Assembly: GCA_017853885.1 (NCBI GenBank)
Contig: JAFMIR010000033.1
Coordinates: 1-44,561 of the forward strand
Direction: 5' to 3'
Length of the DNA: 44,561 bases
Source of the DNA: Prosthecobacter sp.
Lineage (GTDB): Bacteria > Verrucomicrobiota > Verrucomicrobiia > Verrucomicrobiales > Verrucomicrobiaceae
How positions within the stretch are numbered: position 1 is the first letter of the stretch; the number at the start of each line of letters is the position of its first letter. Shown piece by piece: positions 36,478 through 44,510 of the stretch. The notes beneath the pieces were generated by a model. It worked only from the letters and a program-made list of their open reading frames with translations. It had not been told where the DNA came from and did not search any database. The position numbers were made by a program, and so were the translations under genes.

Positions 36478-37023
36478 CTATTTGAGCTCGTTCCACTTGT
36501 TGACAAGGCCAGTGCGCACCCCGCCGATTTCGTAGAGCTTGGCCTTGTGGTGCACCATTTCTTTCCGGGAAAGGCCGGTGATGGCATAGTCCTTCCTCAG
36601 GAAAATAGCCTGCTCTGGGCAGACCTCCTCACACATGCCGCAGTAAATGCAGCGGATCATGTCGATATCGAATTCCTTGGGTCGCTTTTCCACTTTGGAC
36701 CACGGGTCATCGGAGGGGATTTCGCCAGGAATGATCTTGATGGCCTTCGGTGGGCAGATGAACTCACATAGCTGACAGCTCACGCAGCGTTCCCGCCCGT
36801 GCTCATCCGTCACCAGTGCCGGCGCGCCGCGGTAGTATTCGGGGAGGTGCTCATCCCATTTCTGCTCAGGATACTCCATGGTGACCTTCGGCTTCTTGCC
36901 GGCGATCTGTAGGAAGGTCTTCACCGCGTGAGAGAGGGTGATCTTGAGGCCCTTGACGAGCGTGGAAAGAAACCAGCGCTCGTGCCAGGCGAGCTTGGGG
37001 CGTTGAACGACAATGGTGGCCAT
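36478..37023 (-). CDS. nuoI: NADH-quinone oxidoreductase subunit I
   Basis: The 181-residue protein has the two 8Fe ferredoxin-type clusters of NuoI: C-V-S-C-Q-L-C-E-F-I-C-P (Cys80, 83, 86, 90) and C-I-Y-C-G-M-C-E-E-V-C-P (Cys125, 128, 131, 135). The N-terminal helix region and the P-E-Y-Y-R-G-A-P segment also fit. NuoI passes electrons through N6a/N6b in complex I. No other nuo gene lies in the window, so this copy is separated from the usual operon. It is divergent from metX with 188 bp between starts; that gap holds a structured element. Confidence 0.95.
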   Translation of the reverse strand: MATIVVQRPKLAWHERWFLSTLVKGLKITLSHAVKTFLQIAGKKPKVTMEYPEQKWDEHLPEYYRGAPALVTDEHGRERCVSCQLCEFICPPKAIKIIPGEIPSDDPWSKVEKRPKEFDIDMIRCIYCGMCEEVCPEQAIFLRKDYAITGLSRKEMVHHKAKLYEIGGVRTGLVNKWNELK

Positions 37024-37038
37024 GAGGTGCGGGGAGGG

Positions 37039-37053
37039 CGGCTAAGCCGCCAA
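37039..37053 (+). repeat. Short GC hairpin in the nuoI-metX gap
   Basis: GGCGGC-TAA-GCCGCC is a perfect 6-bp stem with a 3-nt loop, 15 bp from the nuoI ATG. It may be part of the leader of nuoI or an unrelated palindrome. Confidence 0.5.
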
Positions 37054-37079
37054 GAAAGAATTTTCGGAGCGGAGTATCC

Positions 37080-37135
37080 GGTCGCAGGCCGGAGCGGCAA
37101 CCCGATTTTGTGAAAAGTTTCACAAGCGGGTGACC
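37080..37135 (+). other. Predicted three-way junction upstream of metX
   Basis: In 56 nt, an outer 4-bp stem GGTC/GACC (37080-37083, 37132-37135) encloses a small hairpin GCCG-GAG-CGGC (37088-37098) and a long one: ACCCG/CGGGT (37100-37104, 37127-37131) capped by the perfect 8-bp stem TTGTGAAA/TTTCACAA. It ends 76 nt before the metX ATG. The GGCAACC...GGGTG run recalls the core of S-adenosylmethionine riboswitches, but the usual GUGCCA and flanking blocks are not matched. It could also be a dispersed repeat or a nuoI leader read from the other strand. Confidence 0.45.
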
Positions 37136-37211
37136 AGTGAGATTTGCGACTGCGCGCTCGGTGTGGATGCAGCCTTGCGCTTTCTTTATGAGCCTGTTTC
37201 TTCCATGCCTT

Positions 37212-38420
37212 ATGTCCAAGGCGGCCATCAAAGAAGTGACGACGAAGTTTTTCCACACCGGCAGTGCGGAGGAGCCGTTTCGCTTTGCCTGTGGCGAGTC
37301 GCTCCCAGGGATCACGGTTGCCTACGAGACTTACGGCAAGTTGAACGCTTCCAAGTCCAACGCCATCCTGCTCTTCCACGCCCTTTCTGGTAGCCAGCAT
37401 GCGGCCGGAGTGAACACGCATGTCGAGGGTGTGGCCGACCGGTGGACGGAGGACCTTCATCACGGATGGTGGGACCTTTTTATTGGGCCCGATAAGGCGC
37501 TGGACACCAAGCGCTACTTCATCATCTGCGCCAATTACCTCGGCGGTTGCTATGGTTCCAGCGGACCCCTTTCGATCAATCCTGCCACTGGGAAGCCATA
37601 TGGCCGTGACTTCCCCGCAGTGCGGACTAGCGATGTCGTCGCCTCTCAGCTCGCCCTGCTTGACTCGCTTGGAATTGACAAGCTGCATGCGGCCATCGGA
37701 TCGAGCGTCGGCGGCCTGCTCGCGATCAACCTCGCTACGCTTCATCCTGAGCGTGTTAAGCTCGTCATCCCTGTGGCCACCGGTTGTCGCACGACGGTTT
37801 TGACTCGGCTGACCCTATTCGAACAAGTGCTCGCCATTGAAAACGATCCGCACTTCCACGCTGGATCTTATACCGAGGACCTAAAGCCCGAATACGGACT
37901 TGCCCTCGCTCGCATGATCTCACACAAAACCTTTGTGCACCTTGATGCCATTGAGCGACGTGCCCGCCAAGATGTGAAGCAGGGAACCGACTCTCTTGCC
38001 TGGTATCGCGTGCAACATAACGTGGAGAGCTACATGCTCCATCAGGGAAAAAAGTTCGTAAAACGCTTCGATGCGAACACTTACCTGCGCATCGCAGACA
38101 TGTGGCTGCGCTTTGATCCGCTGCGGGATGCCGGCGTGGATAACTACGAGGACCTTTTTGCCCGCTCGCGTGCCGCTGGGCAGCATTACCTCGTCTTCAG
38201 CATCGATAGTGATTTCTGCTTCTACCCGGAGGAGCAGGCTGAACTTGTGGCGCATCTGGAAAAGGCTGGCGTTTCCTCAATGCACATCACCGTGCATTCG
38301 GACAAAGGTCACGATTCCTTCCTGTTGGAGCCGCAGCTCTATACACCGCATCTGGCCTACACACTTGAAGGCCGCTGGGAAAAGAACTCCATCGACCGCA
38401 CCGTGGCCGAGGTGGAGTGA
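37212..38420 (+). CDS. metX: Homoserine O-acetyltransferase (MetX family)
   Basis: ATG 37212 begins S-K-A-A-I-K-E-V, a suitable N-terminus; ATG codons further upstream would add an unlikely hydrophobic stretch. The 402-residue alpha/beta hydrolase has L-L-F-H-A-L-S-G-S near 53-61, the nucleophile elbow G-S-S-V-G-G (Ser165), and a late D-K-G-H-D-S-F with the catalytic His. The elbow differs from the common G-G-S-M-G-G. It transfers acetyl (or succinyl, not decided by eye) to homoserine in methionine synthesis. No metY/metW is adjacent. A structured element lies upstream. It is convergent with corA, 9 bp apart. Confidence 0.93.
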   Translation: MSKAAIKEVTTKFFHTGSAEEPFRFACGESLPGITVAYETYGKLNASKSNAILLFHALSGSQHAAGVNTHVEGVADRWTEDLHHGWWDLFIGPDKALDTKRYFIICANYLGGCYGSSGPLSINPATGKPYGRDFPAVRTSDVVASQLALLDSLGIDKLHAAIGSSVGGLLAINLATLHPERVKLVIPVATGCRTTVLTRLTLFEQVLAIENDPHFHAGSYTEDLKPEYGLALARMISHKTFVHLDAIERRARQDVKQGTDSLAWYRVQHNVESYMLHQGKKFVKRFDANTYLRIADMWLRFDPLRDAGVDNYEDLFARSRAAGQHYLVFSIDSDFCFYPEEQAELVAHLEKAGVSSMHITVHSDKGHDSFLLEPQLYTPHLAYTLEGRWEKNSIDRTVAEVE

Positions 38421-38429
38421 GCTGATGCA

Positions 38430-39404
38430 TCAAAGCAGCTTCTTTCGCTTGAAGTACAGAATCGGCACAATGGCCGAGAGAATGATGGTGAGCATCACCA
38501 GTAGGAAGGCGAAGGGATTGTCCTGTGCGGGCAGCTTCACATTCATGCCATAGATGCTTGCGATGAGCGTGGGTGGCATGAAAAGCACGCTGGCCACTGT
38601 GAAGATCTTGATGATCTGGTTCTGCTGGATGTTGATGAGGCCCAGAGTGGACTCCAGCAGGAAGGTCATCTCCTGCGTCTGCTGGTTCGTGTATTCGTCG
38701 AGGCTCTTGATGTCACGCATCACGCTGCGGAACTGCGCCGCGAGATCACCACGCATCCAGGTGGCCGCGTTGTTCAGGAAGAACTGCAGCATGCGGCTGA
38801 GGCTGAGCAGACTCTCACGCAGGTTCGCCACGAGAGCGCTGCGCCGGCCGAGCAGCTTCACGACCTCAGCGAGGTCTTTTTCCACCGCCGCATCAGTCTT
38901 CTGTGTGCTGCGGGAGAAAATTTCATGGCAGATTTTCTTCAAATCAGCCTCCACAATCTGCAGCGCGTCTGCGATCCGGGCCACAAACAGCTCCATTAAG
39001 AGCAGGAACACCGCATCGCTGGACACAGGCGTCGTGCACTGGCGGCGCACTTGGTCGACGAGCACACGAAAGGCGAGTGGGTCAGCGTATCGCACGGTCG
39101 TGAGACAATCCGGCGCGATAACAAACGAGATGGAGGTGCTCTCTGGCTCGGTGGTGTCTAGCCCGACGGGGATCCACGCCGTCATGTAGAGTGCGCCTTT
39201 TTCCGCGTAGAGTCGGCTGGACTCCTCAATCTCCTGCATCTCCTCACGGGTGGGCAGCTGGTATTCGAGCCACGTCTCTGCTTCCAGTTCCTCTCCACGA
39301 GCTGGATTCATCAGGTCCAAAAACACAAGATTGTCCGGGAACGGACGAATCTTTTCGTCGTTCCAGTCGATGAGCTGACCTTGTTGCGTGAGGAGCCTGA
39401 CCAT
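38430..39404 (-). CDS. corA: CorA-type magnesium/cobalt transporter
   Basis: ATG 39404 gives a 324-residue protein beginning V-R-L-L-T-Q; an ATG 13 codons upstream is possible. It has a large cytoplasmic N-terminal alpha/beta domain with long helices, then two C-terminal membrane helices. The first helix ends in Y-G-M-N-V, the selectivity signature of CorA. The C-terminus is basic (Y-F-K-R-K-K), as usual. It should import Mg2+ as a pentamer. It is convergent with metX and lies 144 bp downstream of no minus-strand gene closer than the lipoprotein at 39549. Confidence 0.94.
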   Translation of the reverse strand: MVRLLTQQGQLIDWNDEKIRPFPDNLVFLDLMNPARGEELEAETWLEYQLPTREEMQEIEESSRLYAEKGALYMTAWIPVGLDTTEPESTSISFVIAPDCLTTVRYADPLAFRVLVDQVRRQCTTPVSSDAVFLLLMELFVARIADALQIVEADLKKICHEIFSRSTQKTDAAVEKDLAEVVKLLGRRSALVANLRESLLSLSRMLQFFLNNAATWMRGDLAAQFRSVMRDIKSLDEYTNQQTQEMTFLLESTLGLINIQQNQIIKIFTVASVLFMPPTLIASIYGMNVKLPAQDNPFAFLLVMLTIILSAIVPILYFKRKKLL

Positions 39405-39548
39405 GCGTGTGCGGAGAAAGGAGAGTGAAATTAGGCGCGGCAAGAGAGAACTGCCACCGCAAAGGCAGATTCAGTGCATCATTCTTCCAGCCTGCCTTGA
39501 GAAGCAACAGATGAGAAGTCAGACGACCTCCATCGGCAGTCTTTTCGC

Positions 39549-40568
39549 TCAACCTGCGGGTGTTAGCACCACGCGCTGTACATCGAGCACGGCGGCCTTT
39601 ACCTTGTTCAGGGGATCAATAACGAGGAATGTCTTGCCAGCTTTCGTGATCTCGACGTTACCCAGTTTCGCCTCCTGCCATTTTTGGAAGCCGCCGGTAT
39701 CCGCAGTGATGAACTTCAACTCCTGTCCTGCGCTCTTCACAGCCACTTCGCTGCCATGATTGTCACCGCCACAGCCATAAAACACGCTCACATGAAACTT
39801 GCCTGGTTTGGTGACCTCAAACTCCCACTCCGCGAGGTCATCCTCGCTGGTCCAGTAGCCTAGGCAATTCTTCTCTGGCTTTGGCTCATAGCGCATGTTT
39901 TCGGACCAAGTGGTGGCTGTTTTGGCTTCCAGCGTGATGCTGCCATCCGCACCCTGTGTAGGCATCGGACCCTCGGGGGCTGGAATCAACGCCAACTCGT
40001 GGATTTCGACTTTTTTCTCCGCAGCACTCGCCGGAGCAAACAGTGCAAAAGCATAGTCCCCCGGCTGCTCGACATAGATTTCGCCTAGGTAATGCTTCGC
40101 AGGTTCGCGGGTGGGACTGAGCGTGTTTTTCAGTGCTTGCTGGCCAAAGCGGAATTGTGTCTGCGTGCTCGCAAGCGGCATGGTGTAGGTCAGGCGCACT
40201 TGGTAGCGCCCCGAGCGCTTCGCCTTCAATGGATTCCAGTTCCACTGCTCCCAGTGCTCGCGGGGATCGTGGCTCACTTCTTTTTTGCCAAACACAATCA
40301 CCCCACGCGATGGCGAGTCCCTACGCTCCACGGGTTGGTCGCTCCCAAAAGAGCCAACATCCACCGGGTTCGCTGCCTTCTTGAAGATCTCGTCGGTGTG
40401 ATGCTCGGCAGGCTGTTTGGCGGTTTCGGTCTTTTGGGTTTCCTCAGCCTTTTTTTCGGCTTTGGGAACCTCTGCGGACTTAGGAGCCTCCATCGCGACT
40501 TCTTGCGGTTGATCACAGGAGGTCAGAGCGAGCGCGGCGGAGAACGTGAGGAGCGTCGGGAGTTTCAT
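39549..40568 (-). CDS. Lipoprotein with two beta-sandwich carbohydrate-module-like domains
   Basis: The 339-residue product has a lipobox L-A-L-T-S-C (Cys18), then a Lys/Glu/Ala-rich linker (20-60). Two segments look like related beta-sandwich modules: about 85-195 (with S-G-R-Y-Q-V-R-L-T-Y) and about 205-335 (with P-G-K-F-H-V-S-V-F-Y-G-C-G and N-H-G-S-E-V). The second resembles the DUF5077/CBM-like module found at the end of some fucosidases and other glycan proteins. No catalytic motif was found. It may bind glycan at the cell surface. It is divergent from exodeoxyribonuclease III. Confidence 0.8.
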   Translation of the reverse strand: MKLPTLLTFSAALALTSCDQPQEVAMEAPKSAEVPKAEKKAEETQKTETAKQPAEHHTDEIFKKAANPVDVGSFGSDQPVERRDSPSRGVIVFGKKEVSHDPREHWEQWNWNPLKAKRSGRYQVRLTYTMPLASTQTQFRFGQQALKNTLSPTREPAKHYLGEIYVEQPGDYAFALFAPASAAEKKVEIHELALIPAPEGPMPTQGADGSITLEAKTATTWSENMRYEPKPEKNCLGYWTSEDDLAEWEFEVTKPGKFHVSVFYGCGGDNHGSEVAVKSAGQELKFITADTGGFQKWQEAKLGNVEITKAGKTFLVIDPLNKVKAAVLDVQRVVLTPAG

Positions 40569-40637
40569 GGTAGTTGACCATCATGCGTCGCGCAGGCCTT
40601 GCGGCAAGCACATTGCCGGGCAACCCTGTGCTCCTGC

Positions 40638-41393
40638 ATGAAACTCACCTCTTGGAACGTCAACGGCATTCGCGCCTCGCTGAACAAAGGCCTTCGAGAA
40701 TACATGATCGGCTGTGACGCTGATGTCATCTGCCTCCAAGAAACCAAGGCGCAGCAGGAGCAGGTCGATTTGAGTTGGTTCGAGGGCTACCATGCCGTCT
40801 GGAACAGTGCTGAGAAAAAAGGCTATTCTGGCACCCTCATCCTTAGCCGTCTGCCTTGGCTCTCTCACAGCCTCGGTCTGGGCATCGATGAGCACGACCG
40901 CGAGGGCCGCCTCATCACTGTCGAGTACCCCGATTTCTACGTCGTGAATGTTTATACGCCCAATTCACAGGCTGAGCTCGCACGCCTCGATTATCGCCTC
41001 TCGTGGGATGATGCTTACCGTGCCTATTTGAAGCGGCTGGAGACGAGAAAGCCCGTTTTTGCCTGTGGTGACCTCAACTGCGCTCATCAGGAAATCGACC
41101 TCGCGAATCCGAAATCCAACCGAATGAACCCTGGCTTCAGCGATGCGGAACGCACCAGCTTCACTCGCCATCTCGATGTTGGCTTCCTCGATGTCTTCCG
41201 CCAGTTTGATCCCAATCCCGGCCGCTACACTTGGTGGACGCAGCGCACGCCTGATGCCCGAGCAAAAAACATTGGATGGCGTCTCGACTACTGGTTGGCC
41301 TCCGAGAACCTGCGTCCGGCTTTGAAGCAATGCATCATTCGCGACGACATCCATGGCAGCGATCACTGCCCGGTGGAGTTGATCGTGGCTTGA
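40638..41393 (+). CDS. xth: Exodeoxyribonuclease III
   Basis: ATG 40638 is chosen since the product begins K-L-T-S-W-N-V-N-G-I-R-A, the family N-terminus. The 251-residue protein has Q-E-T-K (35-38, metal-binding Glu), V-Y-T-P-N-S near 113-118, G-D-L-N (Asp/Asn) near 150-153 and S-D-H-C-P-V (catalytic Asp-His) near the C-terminus. It is an AP endonuclease/3'-5' exonuclease in base excision repair. It ends 4 bp before the convergent SASA esterase stop. Confidence 0.95.
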   Translation: MKLTSWNVNGIRASLNKGLREYMIGCDADVICLQETKAQQEQVDLSWFEGYHAVWNSAEKKGYSGTLILSRLPWLSHSLGLGIDEHDREGRLITVEYPDFYVVNVYTPNSQAELARLDYRLSWDDAYRAYLKRLETRKPVFACGDLNCAHQEIDLANPKSNRMNPGFSDAERTSFTRHLDVGFLDVFRQFDPNPGRYTWWTQRTPDARAKNIGWRLDYWLASENLRPALKQCIIRDDIHGSDHCPVELIVA

Positions 41394-41397
41394 AGCC

Positions 41398-42177
41398 TCA
41401 ACGTCTCTTCATCTGAAGAAACGTCTCCGCGTAGCGCTTACCCAGTTCACGATACGAGGCGGCATCGAAGTGGATCTTGTCGCCCTTGTGTTTGAGACCC
41501 TCGGCACTGACGAAAGCAGCATTCGAGACCTGCTTCGGCAATTCTTGATGCGCCTGATCCACCGTGACGATCTCTGGTGACCACGGCACATCCTCGAACT
41601 TGCCCATCTGCCCGGCGATGAAGGGCACGTCAGGCCCTTTGACCATCTCGCGGAGACGTTTCACGAGATCGTGAAGCTTCGGCGCATAGGCGGAGGCTAG
41701 CTCCGGTTTGCAGTCGGCCTCGCCCTGATGCCACAAGATGCCTTTGACTGTGCCCACCGGAAGTGAAAGCGCCACACGCTTGACCGTGTCATCCCATGGA
41801 TGACTCTTCGTTGGCGGATAAAACACACCCGGCTGCCACGAATCGATCGGCGAGCCACCCACCGCGCAGGGAATGAGTCCAATTGTCACCCCCGGATTTG
41901 CCTTTGCAATGATTTGGCCAAACGTCTTGCCGAGGCCTACACCCACGCTTGGCTTGTCAAAGTGCATGGGATCTACCGCCGGTGTCCATTGACCTTCTTT
42001 GTTCAGCATCAGCACACGCGGATGTGGCGTCTTGTCCTGTTCCTCCACCGCACCACGTCCGGCCATATTGGATTGCCCCACTAGCAAAAACAGATGAAAC
42101 CGTTCCTTCGGCGGCAGTTGGGCCTCCTCCGCGGCAAGCAGGCTGATGAAGCATAGTAAGATGAAGATGAAGCGCAT
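41398..42177 (-). CDS. Exported SASA-type carbohydrate esterase
   Basis: The 259-residue product has a signal peptide (M-R-F-I-F-I-L-L-C-F-I-S-L-L-A-A). G-Q-S-N-M-A-G (nucleophile Ser36) is the SGNH/SASA signature, with H-Q-G-E-A-D near 149-154 and a late D-K-I-H-F-D holding the catalytic Asp-His pair. The SASA family includes sialate O-acetylesterases and CE6 acetylxylan esterases; which of these applies is not decided. It would remove acetyl groups from glycans in the periplasm or outside. It is convergent with xth and divergent from the fourth sulfatase across a 567-bp gap. Confidence 0.91.
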   Translation of the reverse strand: MRFIFILLCFISLLAAEEAQLPPKERFHLFLLVGQSNMAGRGAVEEQDKTPHPRVLMLNKEGQWTPAVDPMHFDKPSVGVGLGKTFGQIIAKANPGVTIGLIPCAVGGSPIDSWQPGVFYPPTKSHPWDDTVKRVALSLPVGTVKGILWHQGEADCKPELASAYAPKLHDLVKRLREMVKGPDVPFIAGQMGKFEDVPWSPEIVTVDQAHQELPKQVSNAAFVSAEGLKHKGDKIHFDAASYRELGKRYAETFLQMKRR

Positions 42178-42744
42178 GGGCAGAAGTCGGTGAGCATCCT
42201 AAAAACGAACGAGTCCATGGCGAGCTTACGATTAGCGATCCTGCCAACCCCTTGTGCAAAGGTTAGGCAGTAAAGATGCCAAGCATTTTAATACTTGATC
42301 GGCAACTGCCATCGCGTCGGCCTCAACGCCGAAACGTATCTGACTGAGCTCTTGCGTGCCACGCCGAACAGATGGCACAACACACTTACAGGCATCGGCG
42401 GGGATCCCGATTGGAGGAGTCGGTGTTACATGGCTACCACGAACCGAGCGCACCGAGATAGCCAGCCTAGATGAGTCATTTGAATGCTGGCAAATCCCTT
42501 CCGGCAAGTTCTTGCCTTGATAGCGATGAGCTTTTTTTAAAACGTCCACATGCAGGGTGAGTTCGCCCGCCTTGGTCAGCAGGGTCTTCTCACGAGCCTC
42601 GAACGGCTGGGCGAGATCGCGCGGATGACTGTGAAATGATGGCGCCTTTAGGCTTACTCATGGCAGAAGCATCCGGGTTGAAAGGAATAGAGTGAATGAG
42701 TTGGATGATCCCTTCGTTCACAAGCCAATCTCCACCCGACAACC
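42178..42744. other. 567-bp gap between divergent genes; contains a possible IS remnant
   Basis: No intact gene was found. It should carry the promoters of the SASA esterase and the fourth sulfatase, but no strong -35/-10 pair was picked out. The minus strand between about 42232 and 42655 keeps an open frame discussed separately. No tRNA-like or terminator structure was seen. Confidence 0.5.
42232..42655 (-). pseudogene. Possible degenerate IS3-type orfA fragment
   Basis: An open minus-strand frame reads H-P-R-D-L-A-Q-P-F-E-A-R-E-K-T-L-L and then K-A-G-E-L-T-L-H-V-D-V-L-K-K-A. This is reminiscent of the coiled-coil C-terminus of IS3-family OrfA (a G-E-L-T-x-x-x-D-x-L-x-K pattern). An alternative frame just upstream reads M-S-K-P-K, a common OrfA start, suggesting an internal deletion or frameshift. 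The downstream ~75 residues match nothing I recognise. No orfB, inverted repeats or target duplication were found. Low confidence; the match may be chance. Confidence 0.3.
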
Positions 42745-44478
42745 ATGCGCCTAATCGTCTTGCTATACGCTCTCTGCCCTTTGCTCTCCGCTTTTTCGGC
42801 GCAGCCGCTGAACGTGCTCTTCATAGCCGTCGATGATTTGCGCACGGACATCGGCTGCTACGGCGTTAAACATGCGAAAACACCGAATATCGATCGGTTG
42901 GCGGCTCGCGGCATCGTTTTCGACAAAGCTTACTGCGCGCAGGCGGTGTGCAGTCCGTCACGAACGGCGATTCTGACGGGGTTGCGGCCGGACACGACGA
43001 AGGTGTGGGACCTCGAAACGCACTTCCGCGAGGCGCAGCCGGATTGCGTGACGCTGCCGCAGCATTTCCGCATGAATGGCTACCACACGATCGGACTTGG
43101 CAAGATCGAGCACCATGGCTTTGAAGACGGTCCGTCTTGGAGCGAGCCGCGGTGGTTCCCTAGTGGCGAGATGGTCAGCGTGGATGAGAAAGACTGGACG
43201 AAGCACACGGTGACCAAATTTGACGGCGTGGAGAGCGAGTTCGCGAAGCCGCTCGAAGACGTCGCGAAGCGCAAAGGCGGCAAAGCGGGCAAAAAAGGCC
43301 CTTCATTCGAAATCAGCCCGAAAACCGATGATGAGCTGCCCGATGGTGCGGTGGCCGCCGAGGCGGTGAAGCGGCTCGCGGCGCTCAAAGCGGCTGGAAA
43401 GCCGTTTTTCTTCGGCGTGGGCTTTGTGAAGCCGCATTTGCCCTTCGTCGCGCCGAAGAAGTATTGGGACATGCACGATCCCGAGAGGGTTCCCGCCCCG
43501 GCGTTTCAAAGCTATCCGGAAGGCACGCCTGATTTCGTCGGTCACACAAATGGCGAGTTGCACAGCTATCCAGGCGTGCCAGTGGGCAATCCGATCCCCG
43601 CTGATTTCGCTAAAACACTGCGCCACGGTTACAACGCCTGCATCAGCTACACCGATGCGCAGATCGGTCGCGTGCTCGATGCGCTCGACAAAGAAGGTCT
43701 CGCGGATAGCACGGTGATCGTGCTGTGGGGTGATCACGGCTGGCAACTCGGCGAGCACGGTCTGTGGCACAAGCACACGAATTTCGAGTTCGCCGCTCAT
43801 GCGCCGTTGATCATCGCTTTGCCGAAAAGTAGCACCGTGGGCAAACATTGCGCCGCGCCGGTCGAGTTCGTCGATGTATATCCGACGCTCGCCGACGTTT
43901 GCGGCCTGAAAGTGCCGCAAGGCCTCGCGGGCATGAGTTTGAAGCCTTATCTCGCAAATCCAGCCGCGCCGATGCAGAAGCCCGCGATCAGCGTCTATCC
44001 GCGCTCGTCGAAAGAGCACGGCGGCCAGCTGATGGGCTACAGCATCCGCACGGAGCAATGGCGCTGCACCTTCTGGCGCAAGCGCAACGCTGCCGACATC
44101 GGCTTCACCGAGCTCTACGACGAGCAAAACGATCCGAATGAGACCGTGAACCTCGCCACGAAGCCCGAACACGAGGCTTTGATCGAATCTCTCAAGAAAC
44201 ATCTGCCGCCAGTGGGCAGTGATTTGGCTCCGAAAAAGAGCGGCAAGGTCGCCAAGACCGTTGGCGCCGCCAAAAGCAAAGCCTACGACCCCAACGAGCC
44301 GCGCGACAAACGCTACGACCGTCTCTACCCCGGCAAACCCAAGCTCAGCGAAGCCGAATACCTCTCTGGTCAAGGCGCTGACAAGGCGGAGGCCAAAGCA
44401 CGCTTTGTGAAACTCGATGGCGACAAGGACGGCTTTGTTACGCGTGAGGAGTTTATCAGCAGCGGGAAGAAGAAGTGA
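42745..44478 (+). CDS. Secreted iduronate-2-sulfatase-like sulfatase with C-terminal EF-hand
   Basis: The 577-residue product has a signal peptide (M-R-L-I-V-L-L-Y-A-L-C-P-L-L-S-A-F-S-A) and a sulfatase domain: L-F-I-A-V-D-D-L (metal Asp pair near 30-31), C-S-P-S-R (Cys69, modified to formylglycine), G-F-V-K-P-H-L-P and L-G-E-H-G-L-W-H-K. Those last blocks group it with iduronate-2-sulfatase-type enzymes, like the gene at 32591. After about residue 480 a Lys/Ala-rich linker leads to one EF-hand loop, D-G-D-K-D-G-F-V-T-R-E-E (558-569), with Asp/Thr/Glu at positions 1, 3, 5, 9 and 12. A Ca2+-binding tail on a sulfatase is unusual but seen in Planctomycetes/Verrucomicrobia. Confidence 0.93.
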   Translation: MRLIVLLYALCPLLSAFSAQPLNVLFIAVDDLRTDIGCYGVKHAKTPNIDRLAARGIVFDKAYCAQAVCSPSRTAILTGLRPDTTKVWDLETHFREAQPDCVTLPQHFRMNGYHTIGLGKIEHHGFEDGPSWSEPRWFPSGEMVSVDEKDWTKHTVTKFDGVESEFAKPLEDVAKRKGGKAGKKGPSFEISPKTDDELPDGAVAAEAVKRLAALKAAGKPFFFGVGFVKPHLPFVAPKKYWDMHDPERVPAPAFQSYPEGTPDFVGHTNGELHSYPGVPVGNPIPADFAKTLRHGYNACISYTDAQIGRVLDALDKEGLADSTVIVLWGDHGWQLGEHGLWHKHTNFEFAAHAPLIIALPKSSTVGKHCAAPVEFVDVYPTLADVCGLKVPQGLAGMSLKPYLANPAAPMQKPAISVYPRSSKEHGGQLMGYSIRTEQWRCTFWRKRNAADIGFTELYDEQNDPNETVNLATKPEHEALIESLKKHLPPVGSDLAPKKSGKVAKTVGAAKSKAYDPNEPRDKRYDRLYPGKPKLSEAEYLSGQGADKAEAKARFVKLDGDKDGFVTREEFISSGKKK

Positions 44479-44485
44479 GACGGGC

Positions 44486-44510
44486 TTGTTCGTGATCGCA
44501 TCACGAGCAA
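44486..44510 (+). terminator. Hairpin after the fourth sulfatase
   Basis: TTGTTCGTGAT-CGC-ATCACGAGCAA forms an 11-bp stem with one wobble pair and a 3-nt loop, 7 bp after the stop at 44478. There is no T-run, so it may be a weak or factor-assisted terminator. Confidence 0.4.

Noticed and set aside
37039..37135. Classical SAM-I riboswitch before metX
   Set aside because: GGCAACC is present, but the CUUAUC/GAUAAG P1 stem and the GUGCCAAWUCC block are absent, so I report only an unnamed structured element.
36921..37745. 274-codon minus-strand open frame spanning the nuoI-metX gap
   Set aside because: It overlaps metX and nuoI in non-coding frames and would cover the structured element.
43303..44373. 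356-codon minus-strand open frame
   Set aside because: Mirror frame of the fourth sulfatase.
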